NCBI RefSeq assembly: GCF_003696235.1
Contig: NZ_RFFJ01000018.1
Coordinates: 1-49,822 of the forward strand
Length of the DNA: 49,822 nt
Direction of reading: 5' to 3'
Source: Streptomyces triticirhizae
GTDB lineage: Bacteria; Actinomycetota; Actinomycetes; Streptomycetales; Streptomycetaceae
Shown here piece after piece: positions 24,882 through 32,877 of the stretch. Positions within the stretch are counted from its first letter, which is position 1; every line of letters begins with the position of its first letter. A program made the translations under genes and the position numbers. The notes beneath the pieces were generated by a model. The model did not search any database and had not been told where the DNA came from. It worked only from the letters and a program-made list of their open reading frames with translations.

Positions 24882-25973
24882 TCAGTCCTCGTCCTCGTCG
24901 TCCTCGAAGTGGACGTTTCCGTCCTCGTCGAGCACCGGGTGGATGGAGCCGGGTTCGTGACGGCTGACGTCGGAGGGGCGCGGGCCCTCGGGGCCGTCGG
25001 GGCCCCAGCGCAGCAGGCGGCGGATGCGGCCGATCCGGTAGAGGGTTCCCAGGACCTCCAGTTCGTTGACCCGACCCTCGCGCAGCCGATCGGCGGCCTC
25101 GGCGTAGGCGGTCAGTTCCCCGGCCGCGGAGTCGGCTCCCTGGGCGACCAGCGTGCGGGCATCGACGCGGCGATCGGCGTCCAGGGGGATGAGGCCACGG
25201 CTGCGGGGTTCCCAGTAGGTCAGCGAGAAGTCCAACGACCTGCGGGCGCCCTGCGTGCTGACGAACAGGCCGCTGTCCGACTCCCATCCCGTGCCGGTCC
25301 GCTTCACGATCTTGAACATCACCGGCAGCAGCAGCACGTCGGGATGGGTGTGCGGCGCGCGCTGCGAGTCGCGCAGCACGTGTTCGGGGTACTGGGAACC
25401 GGCGTAGGTCATACCGCGCAGCGACAGCCGTTCCGAGGCCTGGGTGGGCGTGACCGGCGCGTCCGGGTCCAGGACCAGACCCTTGTCGGCCTCCGCCTCC
25501 CTGGCGCTCGGGCTCCAGTCGGGGACGAGGGGCTCCGGATCGGTCGGGCGTGGCCCCTCGAAGCCGTCGGGGCCCATGCCGGCGTACTCCTCAGCGCGCA
25601 CGACCCGGTAGCGGGTTCCCAGCACGGTGAGTTCGTCAACGGGCTCGTTCTCCAGCCGGTTGACCGCCGCCAACAGGGCGCGGCGCTCCGCCCTGTCCCG
25701 GGCCTCGTCCTTCGCGCGGAACCACAGCAGCGAGTTCAGTCCGTCGCGCGCCGTCTGCGGGCAGCCGTGGGTCACCGGGACCACCACCCGCCACCGTGGT
25801 CCGTCGTTCGCGTCCTGCGCCGCGACGCCGAACAGCGGCCCACGGACCGCCATGTCGCCGGCCCGCGTCGCGGCGTCAACCGCGTCCGCCTCCACGGCGG
25901 CCTCGACCGGTTCCACGGGAACCCGCACCAGCACCGGCCGCGCCTCGCCCGACCTCATATCCTCACGGTCCAT
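24882..25973 (-). CDS. DUF5954 family protein with an internal repeat
   Basis: This 363-residue protein is soluble, acidic at the C-terminus (ending FEDDEDED), and matches the actinobacterial DUF5954 family by its recurring LGT.YR......GPDG.EGPRP segments. The segment occurs twice, near residues 118-142 (VLGTRYRVVRAEEYAGMGPD) and 310-335 (VLGTLYRIGRIRRLLRWGPD), so the protein is probably an ancient duplication. The function is unknown. ATG 25973 has AGGA seven bases upstream; ATG 25958 is too close to its GAGGA. Confidence 0.8.
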   Translation of the reverse strand: MDREDMRSGEARPVLVRVPVEPVEAAVEADAVDAATRAGDMAVRGPLFGVAAQDANDGPRWRVVVPVTHGCPQTARDGLNSLLWFRAKDEARDRAERRALLAAVNRLENEPVDELTVLGTRYRVVRAEEYAGMGPDGFEGPRPTDPEPLVPDWSPSAREAEADKGLVLDPDAPVTPTQASERLSLRGMTYAGSQYPEHVLRDSQRAPHTHPDVLLLPVMFKIVKRTGTGWESDSGLFVSTQGARRSLDFSLTYWEPRSRGLIPLDADRRVDARTLVAQGADSAAGELTAYAEAADRLREGRVNELEVLGTLYRIGRIRRLLRWGPDGPEGPRPSDVSRHEPGSIHPVLDEDGNVHFEDDEDED

Positions 25974-26329
25974 GGGGTCATCCTGCCGCCCGCGCCAGGG
26001 CTCTCAGGCGGGTTTTCCCGAATCCGTACCCGCACGGGTGGGGATGGTCCCGGCGGGGCACGCCGGCCGACGGCGCCCGTTCGGGTCTCCCTGTCCGTGC
26101 GCCGAGGCCCGGAGAGCTGTCTGGAACGGCGCCGCAGCGCCTGGGAGTTGGTGCGCGCCACCTGCGGCGGGCGACAGCCGGGGGCCGGAAAGCGGCCCGG
26201 CGGAAGTGGACGGTGTCGATCCGGTCGAGCGCGCGTCCCCACCGTGACCGGGGCCGGCGGCCGCGCAGCGGAATTTCCCGTCCCGAACACGCCGGGGAAA
26301 CTTCCGGAAACCTGGCGTAGGGTGCCCCC
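25974..26329. other. Intergenic region upstream of the LacI regulator
   Basis: This 356-bp stretch lies between two divergent genes. No gene is supported. Close to the regulator, gggaaacttccggaaacc (26295-26312) holds the 8-bp palindrome TTCCGGAA and resembles a LacI-type half-site pair. TAGGGT (26318-26323), six bases before ATG 26330, is a likely -10 of a leaderless promoter. Autoregulation is plausible. Confidence 0.45.
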
Positions 26330-27370
26330 ATGACGAACGGAAAGCGTGTCACGGCTCGCGATGTGGCCGCGCTGGTCGGCGTCTCGCCCGGCACGGTGTC
26401 GAAGGCGCTGTCGGGCCGGGGCGCCGTCCACCCCGACACGCGGGAGCGCGTGCTCAGGGCCGCGAGGGAGCTGGGCCTCAGGACCGCCCGCGCGCCCCTG
26501 GAGCCGACGCCCGCGCGGGACCTGACGGTCGGCCTAGTGACCCAGGAGCCCTTCGGGATGCGGCGCACGTCGCCGCTGCTGCTCGGGGCCATGGAGCGGT
26601 TCGCCGAGCACGACATCGCCTTCCTGCTCTGCGACGGCCGCGGCGATCCCATCCGGGAGCAGCACTTCGTGGAGTCGCTGCTCCGGCGCCGGGTCAACGG
26701 CGTCCTCGTGGCGGGCAGCGGCGCCGGGCGCCTGACGCGGCCGCCGCTGCGCGGAGCCGTCGGCGTGCCCGTGGTCTACACGACGAGCGCCTCAACCGAT
26801 CCGCGCGACGTCTCCGTGGTGCCGGACGACCGGGGCGGCGCCGAGGCCGCCGTGCGGCACCTGGTCGCGACCGGCCGGCGGCACATCGCCTGCGTGCTGG
26901 GGCCCCGGCGCGAGGAGGCGGCCCGGGTCAAGGTAGCCGCAGCGCGCGAGGTGCTCGCCGAGCACGGGCTCGCCCAGGCCGTCGACCCGCTGCACGGCCC
27001 CTGGAGCGAGGAGTGGGGCCGGCAGGCCGCGATGCGGCTGGTGCACAGCGGCGTGCGCCTCGACGGGCTGGTGTGTGGGAACGACGTGATCGCCCGGGGC
27101 GTCACCAGCGCGCTCGGGACGCTGGGCGTCTCGGTCCCCGACGACATCGGCGTGATGGGGTTCGACAACTGGGCGGTGATGGTGGAGGCCAGCCGTCCCC
27201 GGCTGTCGAGTGTCGACCTGAACCTCCCGGACGTCGGCGCGGTGGCGGCGGACCGGATGATCGAGGCGATCCTGCGGGGGGCGGCGCCTCGTCCCGGGGT
27301 CACGACCGTCGAGTGCGACCTCGTGCCGCGCGAGTCGACGGCCGTCGCCCCGCCCGGCGCCCGCGCGTAG
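26330..27370 (+). CDS. LacI-family transcriptional regulator
   Basis: This 346-residue protein has the N-terminal LacI helix-turn-helix VTARDVAALVGVSPGTVSKA, the hinge region (VLRAARELGLR), and a periplasmic-binding-protein-like sensor domain with typical segments (GVLVAGSG, DDIGVMGFDNW, LNLPDVGAVAADRMIE). It precedes the PL26-like lyase by 157 bp on the same strand, with a LacI-type operator between them, so it should repress that gene until a pectin-derived sugar is present. The ligand is inferred from context only. Confidence 0.93.
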   Translation: MTNGKRVTARDVAALVGVSPGTVSKALSGRGAVHPDTRERVLRAARELGLRTARAPLEPTPARDLTVGLVTQEPFGMRRTSPLLLGAMERFAEHDIAFLLCDGRGDPIREQHFVESLLRRRVNGVLVAGSGAGRLTRPPLRGAVGVPVVYTTSASTDPRDVSVVPDDRGGAEAAVRHLVATGRRHIACVLGPRREEAARVKVAAAREVLAEHGLAQAVDPLHGPWSEEWGRQAAMRLVHSGVRLDGLVCGNDVIARGVTSALGTLGVSVPDDIGVMGFDNWAVMVEASRPRLSSVDLNLPDVGAVAADRMIEAILRGAAPRPGVTTVECDLVPRESTAVAPPGARA

Positions 27371-27435
27371 TTTCCTTTTGTTTCTCTGACGTTTGGGGTT
27401 GTCCCTCTTCCACGCCCGTGGTTGCATCAGGGTTG

Positions 27436-27449
27436 CGGAAACATTTCGT
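27436..27449 (+). promoter_or_regulatory. LacI-type operator upstream of the PL26-like lyase
   Basis: GAAACATTTC (27438-27447), flanked by CG on both sides, differs by one base from the symmetric GAAACGTTTC core often bound by actinobacterial LacI regulators. It lies about 80 bp before the lyase ATG, in the 157-bp gap after the regulator gene. Confidence 0.5.
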
Positions 27450-27526
27450 TGGGCGTTTCTCCCGGGCGTTCCGCCAGTCCACCCCGTCCGAACCCCGTCC
27501 CGAGCCCCGTCTGAGAGGACGCGCCG

Positions 27527-30205
27527 ATGTCGGCGAACCAGCATCCCGGGCGCCGGTCGTTCCTGGCCGCCGCCACGGCCACGGCCGCGACCGGCGGAGC
27601 CGGCCTGGCCCTCGGCTCCCCCGCCGCCGGAGCCGAGCCGGACGGCCCGGACCTCGTCGAACTGCACTGGCTCGACGGCGTCCCCGACACCACCACGGGC
27701 ACCTGCTGGGGCGTTCCCTGGCCACGGGGCCGGGTGGCCGGCGACAGCGACTTCGCGCTCACCGACTCGCGCGACCGCGCCGTCCCGGTGCAGAGCTGGC
27801 CGCTGGCCTACTGGCCGGACGGCAGCCTCAAGTGGAGCGGGCACTGCCTGGGCGCGGACGCCGGGCTGGCCGACCGTCTGCGCATCCGGCCCGGCAGGCC
27901 GGCCGAGCCGGAACAGCCGGTCACGGTGCGGGAGGACGACGGGGAACTGGTCCTGGGCAACGGCACGGTCGAGGTCAGGGTGGCGCGCGGCGGCCGCACC
28001 CTGGTGCGCTCTTTGAGCCGGGACGGCCGGACCACCGCGACGGACGGTCGCCTGGTGCTCGCGCTCCAGGACGGGGCGGACGGCGACAACCGCGTGCTGC
28101 GCCAGACGTTCTGGACCGGGGTGGCCTCCGAGGTCGCCGTGGAGCGGACCGGTCCGGTGCGGGCGGTGGTGAGGGCGAGCGGCCACTACGCCGTGGACGG
28201 GGACGACGACGGGGACGACCGCACGCTGTTCCCATGGACGGTGCGGCTCTCCCTGACCGCCGGGGCCGAGTCGATCCGGCTGGTGCACAGCTTCGTCTGG
28301 GACGGCGATCCGGCCACGGACTTCGTCGCGGGTCTCGGCCTGCGGTTCACGGTGCCGATGGTCGACGAGGCGCACGACCGCCATGTGCGGTTCGCTGGCC
28401 CGGACGGCGGGGTCTGGGGCGAGCCGGTGCGGGTCCTGACCGGCCTGAGGAGGGACGCCGGCGAGGCCGTGCGCCGGGCGCAGGTCGCGGGCACCGCGAC
28501 CCCGCCGCTCGCGGAGTGGGACGAGCGGGTCCGCGACGGCTACCGGGAGCTGCCGCTGTGGAACGAGTTCCGGCTGGCCCAGGACTCGGCCACGCACTTC
28601 TCGATCGCCAAGCGCACCAGGGAGGGCGTCAGTTGGCTGCGCAACGCCGCGCACGGCGACCGCGCCCCCGGCCTCGGCTACGTCGGCGGCGTGAGCGGCG
28701 GGCTGGGCTTCGGCATCCGCGACTTCTGGCAGCGGTATCCCCGGGCGTTGGACATCACCGGCGCCGCCACCGACGAGGCCGACGTCACCCTGTGGTCCTG
28801 GTCGCCGGCCGGCGAGGCCATGGACATGCGGCCGTACGCGGACGGCGGGCACGGGGGCGGGCTGGCCTACGAGGACAACCGCGACGGCTGGGGCGATCCC
28901 CGGGGCATCTCGCGCTCCACGGACATGGAGGTCTGGGCGTTTTCCGCCACCCCCTCCCGCTCCCGCGTCGCCGAGCTGGCCCGGGCGCTCACCGGCCGGC
29001 CGCAGGTGGTGGCGTCGCCGGAGACCTACCACGCCTCGGGCCAGTTCGGGAGGTGGAGCCTGCCGGACCGCTCCACCCGGGCCCGGCGCGCGATGGAGGA
29101 CGACATCGCCGGCACCGTCGCCTTCTACGCGCACGAGGTCGAGCAGCGTTCCTGGTACGGCTTCTGGGACTACGGCGACGTGATGCACACCTATGACTCC
29201 GACCGGCACGTGTGGCGCTACGACGTCGGCGGGTTCGCCTGGGACAACGCCGAGTTGGGCACCGACGCCATGCTCTGGTACGCCTTCCTGCGCTCCGGCG
29301 ACCCGGACGCCTTCCGGCTGGCCGCCGCGATGACCCGGCACCTGAGCGAGGCCGACACCTGTGTGGCGGGCCGGTTCGCCGGCCGGGGCGTCCGGCACAA
29401 CGTGCTGCACTGGGGCGACGGCGCGAAGGAGGCCCGCGTCTCCGAGTCCTACACCCGCCGCTTCCTCTACTACCTGACCGCCGACGAGCTGCTGGGCGAC
29501 CTGATGCGCGCCTCGCTCCAGGCGGACGCGACGTTCGACCAGCGCGGCGAGTTGCGCATAGGGCCGGACTGGTTCGCCCTGGTCAGCAACTGGCTCACCG
29601 AGTGGGAACGCACCGGCGACACCCGGTGGCGCGACCGGATCGTCAACGGGATGCGGGACATCGCCTCCTTCCCCGCCGGGCTCTACACCGGCGAGCGCGG
29701 CGGCCACGTCGGCTGGGACAGCACGGCCGACGGGCATCTGCCCCGGCTCGACCAGCCGGACCTCGACGGCGACCGCAACCTCGCCATGGCCTTCCTCGGG
29801 GAGCAGATCATGTTCGAGACGATCGAGCTGGTCGACGTGCCCGAGTTCCGCCGGGCGCTCCTCGACTTCGCGCGGCTCGCCCAGGCGCCGGCCGAGGAGA
29901 GGATCGAACGCTACGGCCGCGACTTCGACCCGAACCACTTCCCCACCATCTACGCGAAGGTGACCGCCTGGGCCGGCGAACAGCTCGACGACCCGACCCT
30001 CCGCGCACGCGCCTGGCGCGCCTTCCTCGACGACCCGGCGGGCCGACCCTGGGGCGCGCCGGTGCGTGTCGAGGGCGACGCCGTGCTCACGCCCGTCGAC
30101 GAGATCCGGACGGCCAACGGCCGGACCGTCGCCACCAACGACGCCGCCCAGCGCGTCCTCGCCGCCATCGCGCTGCTCGCCATGGCGCCGGACGAGGCGC
30201 CCTGA
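27527..30205 (+). CDS. Tat-exported PL26-like rhamnogalacturonan lyase (PcRGLX/YetA-like)
   Basis: This 892-residue protein begins with a Tat signal (twin Arg at 9-10 in GRRSFLAAATATAATGG, cleavage near PAAGA). Next comes a beta-rich N-terminal domain (ELHWLDGVPDTTTGTCWGVP), a central beta domain and a large helical C-terminal domain. The order, length and openings resemble the exo-rhamnogalacturonan lyase family called PcRGLX or YetA-like (PL26). Such enzymes cut the rhamnogalacturonan I backbone. AGAGG precedes the ATG at good spacing. It is single-copy here, with a dedicated LacI regulator but no transporter next to it. The family is recognised by overall pattern, not by catalytic residues. 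Confidence 0.78.
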   Translation: MSANQHPGRRSFLAAATATAATGGAGLALGSPAAGAEPDGPDLVELHWLDGVPDTTTGTCWGVPWPRGRVAGDSDFALTDSRDRAVPVQSWPLAYWPDGSLKWSGHCLGADAGLADRLRIRPGRPAEPEQPVTVREDDGELVLGNGTVEVRVARGGRTLVRSLSRDGRTTATDGRLVLALQDGADGDNRVLRQTFWTGVASEVAVERTGPVRAVVRASGHYAVDGDDDGDDRTLFPWTVRLSLTAGAESIRLVHSFVWDGDPATDFVAGLGLRFTVPMVDEAHDRHVRFAGPDGGVWGEPVRVLTGLRRDAGEAVRRAQVAGTATPPLAEWDERVRDGYRELPLWNEFRLAQDSATHFSIAKRTREGVSWLRNAAHGDRAPGLGYVGGVSGGLGFGIRDFWQRYPRALDITGAATDEADVTLWSWSPAGEAMDMRPYADGGHGGGLAYEDNRDGWGDPRGISRSTDMEVWAFSATPSRSRVAELARALTGRPQVVASPETYHASGQFGRWSLPDRSTRARRAMEDDIAGTVAFYAHEVEQRSWYGFWDYGDVMHTYDSDRHVWRYDVGGFAWDNAELGTDAMLWYAFLRSGDPDAFRLAAAMTRHLSEADTCVAGRFAGRGVRHNVLHWGDGAKEARVSESYTRRFLYYLTADELLGDLMRASLQADATFDQRGELRIGPDWFALVSNWLTEWERTGDTRWRDRIVNGMRDIASFPAGLYTGERGGHVGWDSTADGHLPRLDQPDLDGDRNLAMAFLGEQIMFETIELVDVPEFRRALLDFARLAQAPAEERIERYGRDFDPNHFPTIYAKVTAWAGEQLDDPTLRARAWRAFLDDPAGRPWGAPVRVEGDAVLTPVDEIRTANGRTVATNDAAQRVLAAIALLAMAPDEAP

Positions 30206-30240
30206 CGGGACCCCGGTCGGGGCCCGGACGGACGGCACCC

Positions 30241-30315
30241 GGGGCCTCGGGTCGGCGTCGGAGATCGGGGCCTCGGGTCGGCGTCGGAGATCGGGCCCTC
30301 GGGTCGGCGTCGGGC
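30241..30315. repeat. 26-bp tandem repeat after the lyase gene
   Basis: Two identical 26-bp copies (30241-30266 and 30267-30292) begin ggggcctcgggtcggcg; a third partial copy with one substitution ends near 30315. The array starts 35 bp past the lyase stop. A small CCCCG/CGGGG hairpin (30211-30222) just before it may contribute to termination. Confidence 0.85.
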
Positions 30316-30346
30316 CTGGACTCTCGGGCCGGGCCGAGGCGTTCGT

Positions 30347-30585
30347 TCAGCGGGAGAGGCCCCAGGAGCCGGCGCGGAGTCCGGTCTGGAAGCGGGAGTC
30401 CGCGTCGAGCGCGGCCACCAGCTCGGCCACCCGCCGGCGGTTGGTGCGCAGCGAGACGCCGAGCCGCGCCTCAGCCGCGCCGACAGCCGCTGGAGCGTGC
30501 GCACCGACCCGCCACGCGGACGTCCGGGCCGGCCGCCGTTCAGCCAGACGAGGATGTCCTGATCCGCTCCTCGACCGTTGGGCAT
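30347..30585 (-). pseudogene. Remnant of a LuxR-type helix-turn-helix regulator
   Basis: Reading on the minus strand, one frame ends RLGVSLRTNRRRVAELVAAL followed by DADSRFQTGLRAGSWGL. This matches the C-terminal LuxR helix-turn-helix of Streptomyces regulators (usually LGVSxRTVRRxVAxLM..L and RFQAGxxA). The upstream part of the domain (VRTLQRLSA) is in another frame, and the loop between them is missing, so a deletion with a frameshift is apparent near 30460-30470. Nothing of the large N-terminal part remains. Confidence 0.5.
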
Positions 30586-30845
30586 TCGATAAGCATGCGG
30601 CAGTTCCCTTGAACAAATGGTCGCAGCCGGTCTACTTCTTTCATTTCGGCAACTCGGCGGCGTTCCTCGGTGTGTGATCTCCGTGGAATTCGGCCACTGC
30701 TGTCACGCCGGCGCCGGCCATATGCGGTTTCTCGGCCGGCCCACCGGCGCCCGTGGGCCGGGAACTGTCAGTGCCGCTTGTTAGACCGGATCTCGAGGTG
30801 GCGCCGCGCCGGGTGGTGCCACCGTCGGAGGAGAGGGCACGGCAC
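30586..30845. other. Intergenic region before the membrane nuclease pair
   Basis: About 260 bp without a supported gene. The stretch 30590-30700 is clearly less GC-rich than its surroundings and probably contains the promoter of the following two-gene operon, though no convincing -10/-35 pair is assigned. Together with the repeat and the LuxR remnant it forms a 640-bp non-coding block after the lyase gene. Confidence 0.45.
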
Positions 30846-31079
30846 ATGCCGCAGGGAAAGCACGTACCGGACGGATTCGTCCGCGTCAGGTCACACATTC
30901 GGCGCCTGCCGACGGCGCGAGGTGGCGGAAACACGAAAAGGGGACTCAGCGGCTGGACGATCGCCGCGCTCATCGCTGGCGTGTGGCTGTGGGGACAGGT
31001 CTTCGGATTCGGTGACGCCGGGGCAGAGGAGCCGGCAACGTCGGAGACCTCGGTGAGCGAGTCGGCGGACCGGCGATGA
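30846..31079 (+). CDS. Small single-pass membrane protein coupled to an Mrr-type nuclease
   Basis: This 77-residue protein has a basic N-terminus (about 1-48, including GFVRVRSHIRRLPTARGG), one hydrophobic segment (GWTIAALIAGVWLWGQVFGF, about 43-62) and an acidic Ser/Glu tail (EEPATSETSVSES). No family is recognised. GGAGGAGAGGG lies about 10 bases before ATG 30846. Its stop overlaps the start of the next gene as ATGA, so the two proteins should be made together, and both are predicted membrane proteins. Confidence 0.7.
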   Translation: MPQGKHVPDGFVRVRSHIRRLPTARGGGNTKRGLSGWTIAALIAGVWLWGQVFGFGDAGAEEPATSETSVSESADRR

Positions 31080-31774
31080 AGGGTCCGCGCCCGCGCTGGC
31101 CGCGCGGTGGCGGCGAGTGGCTGGCGGCGGCGCTGGTGGCGGTCGCGCTCCTGACGGCCCTCGTCGAACTGGCGGCAGCGGCGGCCGAGTTGCTGGTGCG
31201 TAGCTGGCCGGTGTCGCTGGCAGCGGCTCTCGGCGGCTCGCTCTGCGGAGGCTGGCGCGCCTGGCGCGGTGCCAGAGCGGAACGGGAACGGGCGGCGGCG
31301 CTGGCCACGTTACGCATACGTCTCGACGACCTGGACGCGATGGGCGACAAGTCCTTCGAGTTCGCGCTGCGCGACCTGTTGATCCGGGACGGGTGGGCGG
31401 CCCGGGTCGTCGGGCGAAAGGGGGACCAGGCGGCGGATGTGATCGCGGACCAGGAGCGGCGCGGGCGGATCGTGCTTCAGGCCAAGCACACACGCGTCGG
31501 GAACAAGGTCAGGTCGTCGGTGATGTACCAGGTGAAGGGCACGGCGGGTCCGGTGCACGGCGCCGACACGGCGGTCGTCGTCACCAACGCGGACCTCACC
31601 CGGGACGCCAAGGCCTGGGGCGACCGGCACCAGGTGCACTGGCTGGACCGGGAAAGGCTGCGCCACTGGGCCGAGTTGGGCACCCCGCTGCACGCTGTCC
31701 TCCGCCTGCCCGAGGGGCGGTCGCGGCGTCGGTCGGCGCGAAGGGAGGTGCCCTTGTCTGATGCGAGCCCGTGA
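31076..31774 (+). CDS. Membrane-anchored Mrr-type (PD-(D/E)xK) restriction endonuclease-like protein
   Basis: This 232-residue protein has two N-terminal hydrophobic segments (about 14-36 and 44-60), a charged helical connector, and a C-terminal Mrr_cat-like nuclease domain (about 88-215). Active-site candidates are the Asp in GDQAADVIAD and the QAK motif in GRIVLQAKHTR, followed by VHGADTAVVVTNADLT, a stretch typical of Mrr domains. No methyltransferase is nearby, so it is not a classical modification-restriction pair. Mrr proteins cut modified or foreign DNA. The membrane anchor and the coupled small membrane protein suggest action at the envelope, for example on incoming DNA, but that is inference. 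Confidence 0.8.
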   Translation: MKGPRPRWPRGGGEWLAAALVAVALLTALVELAAAAAELLVRSWPVSLAAALGGSLCGGWRAWRGARAERERAAALATLRIRLDDLDAMGDKSFEFALRDLLIRDGWAARVVGRKGDQAADVIADQERRGRIVLQAKHTRVGNKVRSSVMYQVKGTAGPVHGADTAVVVTNADLTRDAKAWGDRHQVHWLDRERLRHWAELGTPLHAVLRLPEGRSRRRSARREVPLSDASP

Positions 31775-31854
31775 GTCTCCGCCGGCGCGCGACAGGCCCA
31801 CCGCCGGTGCGGCCAGCCGGGTGCGGCCCGCCGCGCGGGGCGGGGCGCGCCGGG

Positions 31855-32481
31855 TCAGGCGGACAGGTCGCGGCGTTGGCGCATTCGGCCGTCGGGGTCG
31901 AGGGCGATGACGGTGTCCACGCCGATCCGGTCGAGGAAGCCGGCGTCGTGGCTGACGACGAGGAGCGCTCCCCGGTAGGCGTCGAGGGCCTCCACCAGTT
32001 GTTCGACGCTGACGATGTCCAGGTTGTTGGTCGGCTCGTCCAACACCAGCAGGTGGGCGGGCGGTTGGGCGAGGAGGAGCCGAGCGAGGGAGACGCGGAA
32101 CCGTTCGCCGCCGGAGGGGGTGCGCACCGGGCGGTCGGCGGCAGCGCCGCGCAGCAGGAGGCGGGCGAGCTGGTTGCGGACGGTTCCCTGGGGCGTGTCG
32201 GGGGCGACGGCCCGCACGTTCTCCATCGCGCTGGCGTCCTCGTCGAGGCCGTCGAGGCGCTGCGGGAGGTATCCGACCCGTTCGGTCAGCAGCCGTCCGT
32301 GGGGCCGGTCGGGCAGCGGCGCCGTGCCGTTGACCAGGTGTTCGAGCAGGGTCGACTTTCCGGTGCCGTTGCGGCCGATGAGGCCGGTGGGGAAGGTGCC
32401 GTTGACGTTGGCGAGCGCGACGGTGCCGTCGGGCCATTCGAAGGCGAGGTCGCGGAGGGTGATGGCGGAGGGGGTGGGCAT
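31855..32481 (-). CDS. One-domain ABC-F-like ATPase, apparently from an internal deletion
   Basis: This 208-residue protein has a Walker A GRNGTGKST (36-44), Q-loop YLPQ (71-74), signature PSGGER (122-127), Walker B LLVLDEP (144-150) and switch SHD (177-179). ABC-F proteins normally have two such domains and about 530-550 residues. Here the N-terminal 38 residues (ITLRDLAFEWPDGTVAL, GLIGRNG) look like the beginning of domain 1, and everything after GTGKSTLLEHLVNG like the end of domain 2. This points to fusion through the two Walker A sites and loss of the inter-domain linker that reaches into the ribosome. GGAAGG precedes ATG 32481. ABC-F proteins protect ribosomes from antibiotics. Confidence 0.75.
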   Translation of the reverse strand: MPTPSAITLRDLAFEWPDGTVALANVNGTFPTGLIGRNGTGKSTLLEHLVNGTAPLPDRPHGRLLTERVGYLPQRLDGLDEDASAMENVRAVAPDTPQGTVRNQLARLLLRGAAADRPVRTPSGGERFRVSLARLLLAQPPAHLLVLDEPTNNLDIVSVEQLVEALDAYRGALLVVSHDAGFLDRIGVDTVIALDPDGRMRQRRDLSA

Positions 32482-32877
32482 GGGGTTCCTTCCACTTCCG
32501 GTCAGCCGGGATGGGCTCTCCGGCGTGACCTGGGGCGCGGCGGGGCTTCGTGGCCGCCGGCCGGGTTGACGGGGAGGGACCCGACCACGGGCGGACGCCG
32601 GCCACCCGGGCGTGGGGCCGGGGTGGCGGGAGGCGCGAGACGCGGCAGCGGTGCGCGAAGAACCGGGGTCGGTGCGGTGCGAACGTGCCGGGAGTTCACG
32701 CGGAGGTGTCAACGCCTCGTGGGGAGGCGGACGCACGCCGCCGCGTGCGGGGGGTCACTGGTCACTCGTCGGTGCGGGCGTGGCCCGGGTGAGTGAGGGC
32801 GCCACCGGCGGTTCGGTGGCTAGATTCTGTCGACCTCGATCTCCATGCCGGCGCCCTACCAAGTGGCGTGGCGGGGG
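32482..32877. other. Intergenic region between the PHP hydrolase and ABC-F genes
   Basis: This 396-bp stretch has no supported gene. GCCACCG (32801-32807) and CGGTGGC (32814-32820) form a hairpin 58 bp past the PHP gene stop, a plausible terminator for it. A tandem heptamer, ggtcactggtcact, lies at 32753-32766. The remainder is the leader of the ABC-F gene; such genes are often controlled by leader attenuation, but I could not identify a leader peptide. Confidence 0.45.

Noticed and set aside
26792..30238. An 1148-codon open frame on the minus strand opposite the LacI and lyase genes
   Set aside because: Composition is that of a codon shadow (Arg/His/Pro/Gly-rich), and the plus strand has two clear families there.
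31076..31774. Mrr-type protein as half of a standard restriction-modification system
   Set aside because: No DNA methyltransferase or specificity gene is near, and the membrane segments do not fit that type.
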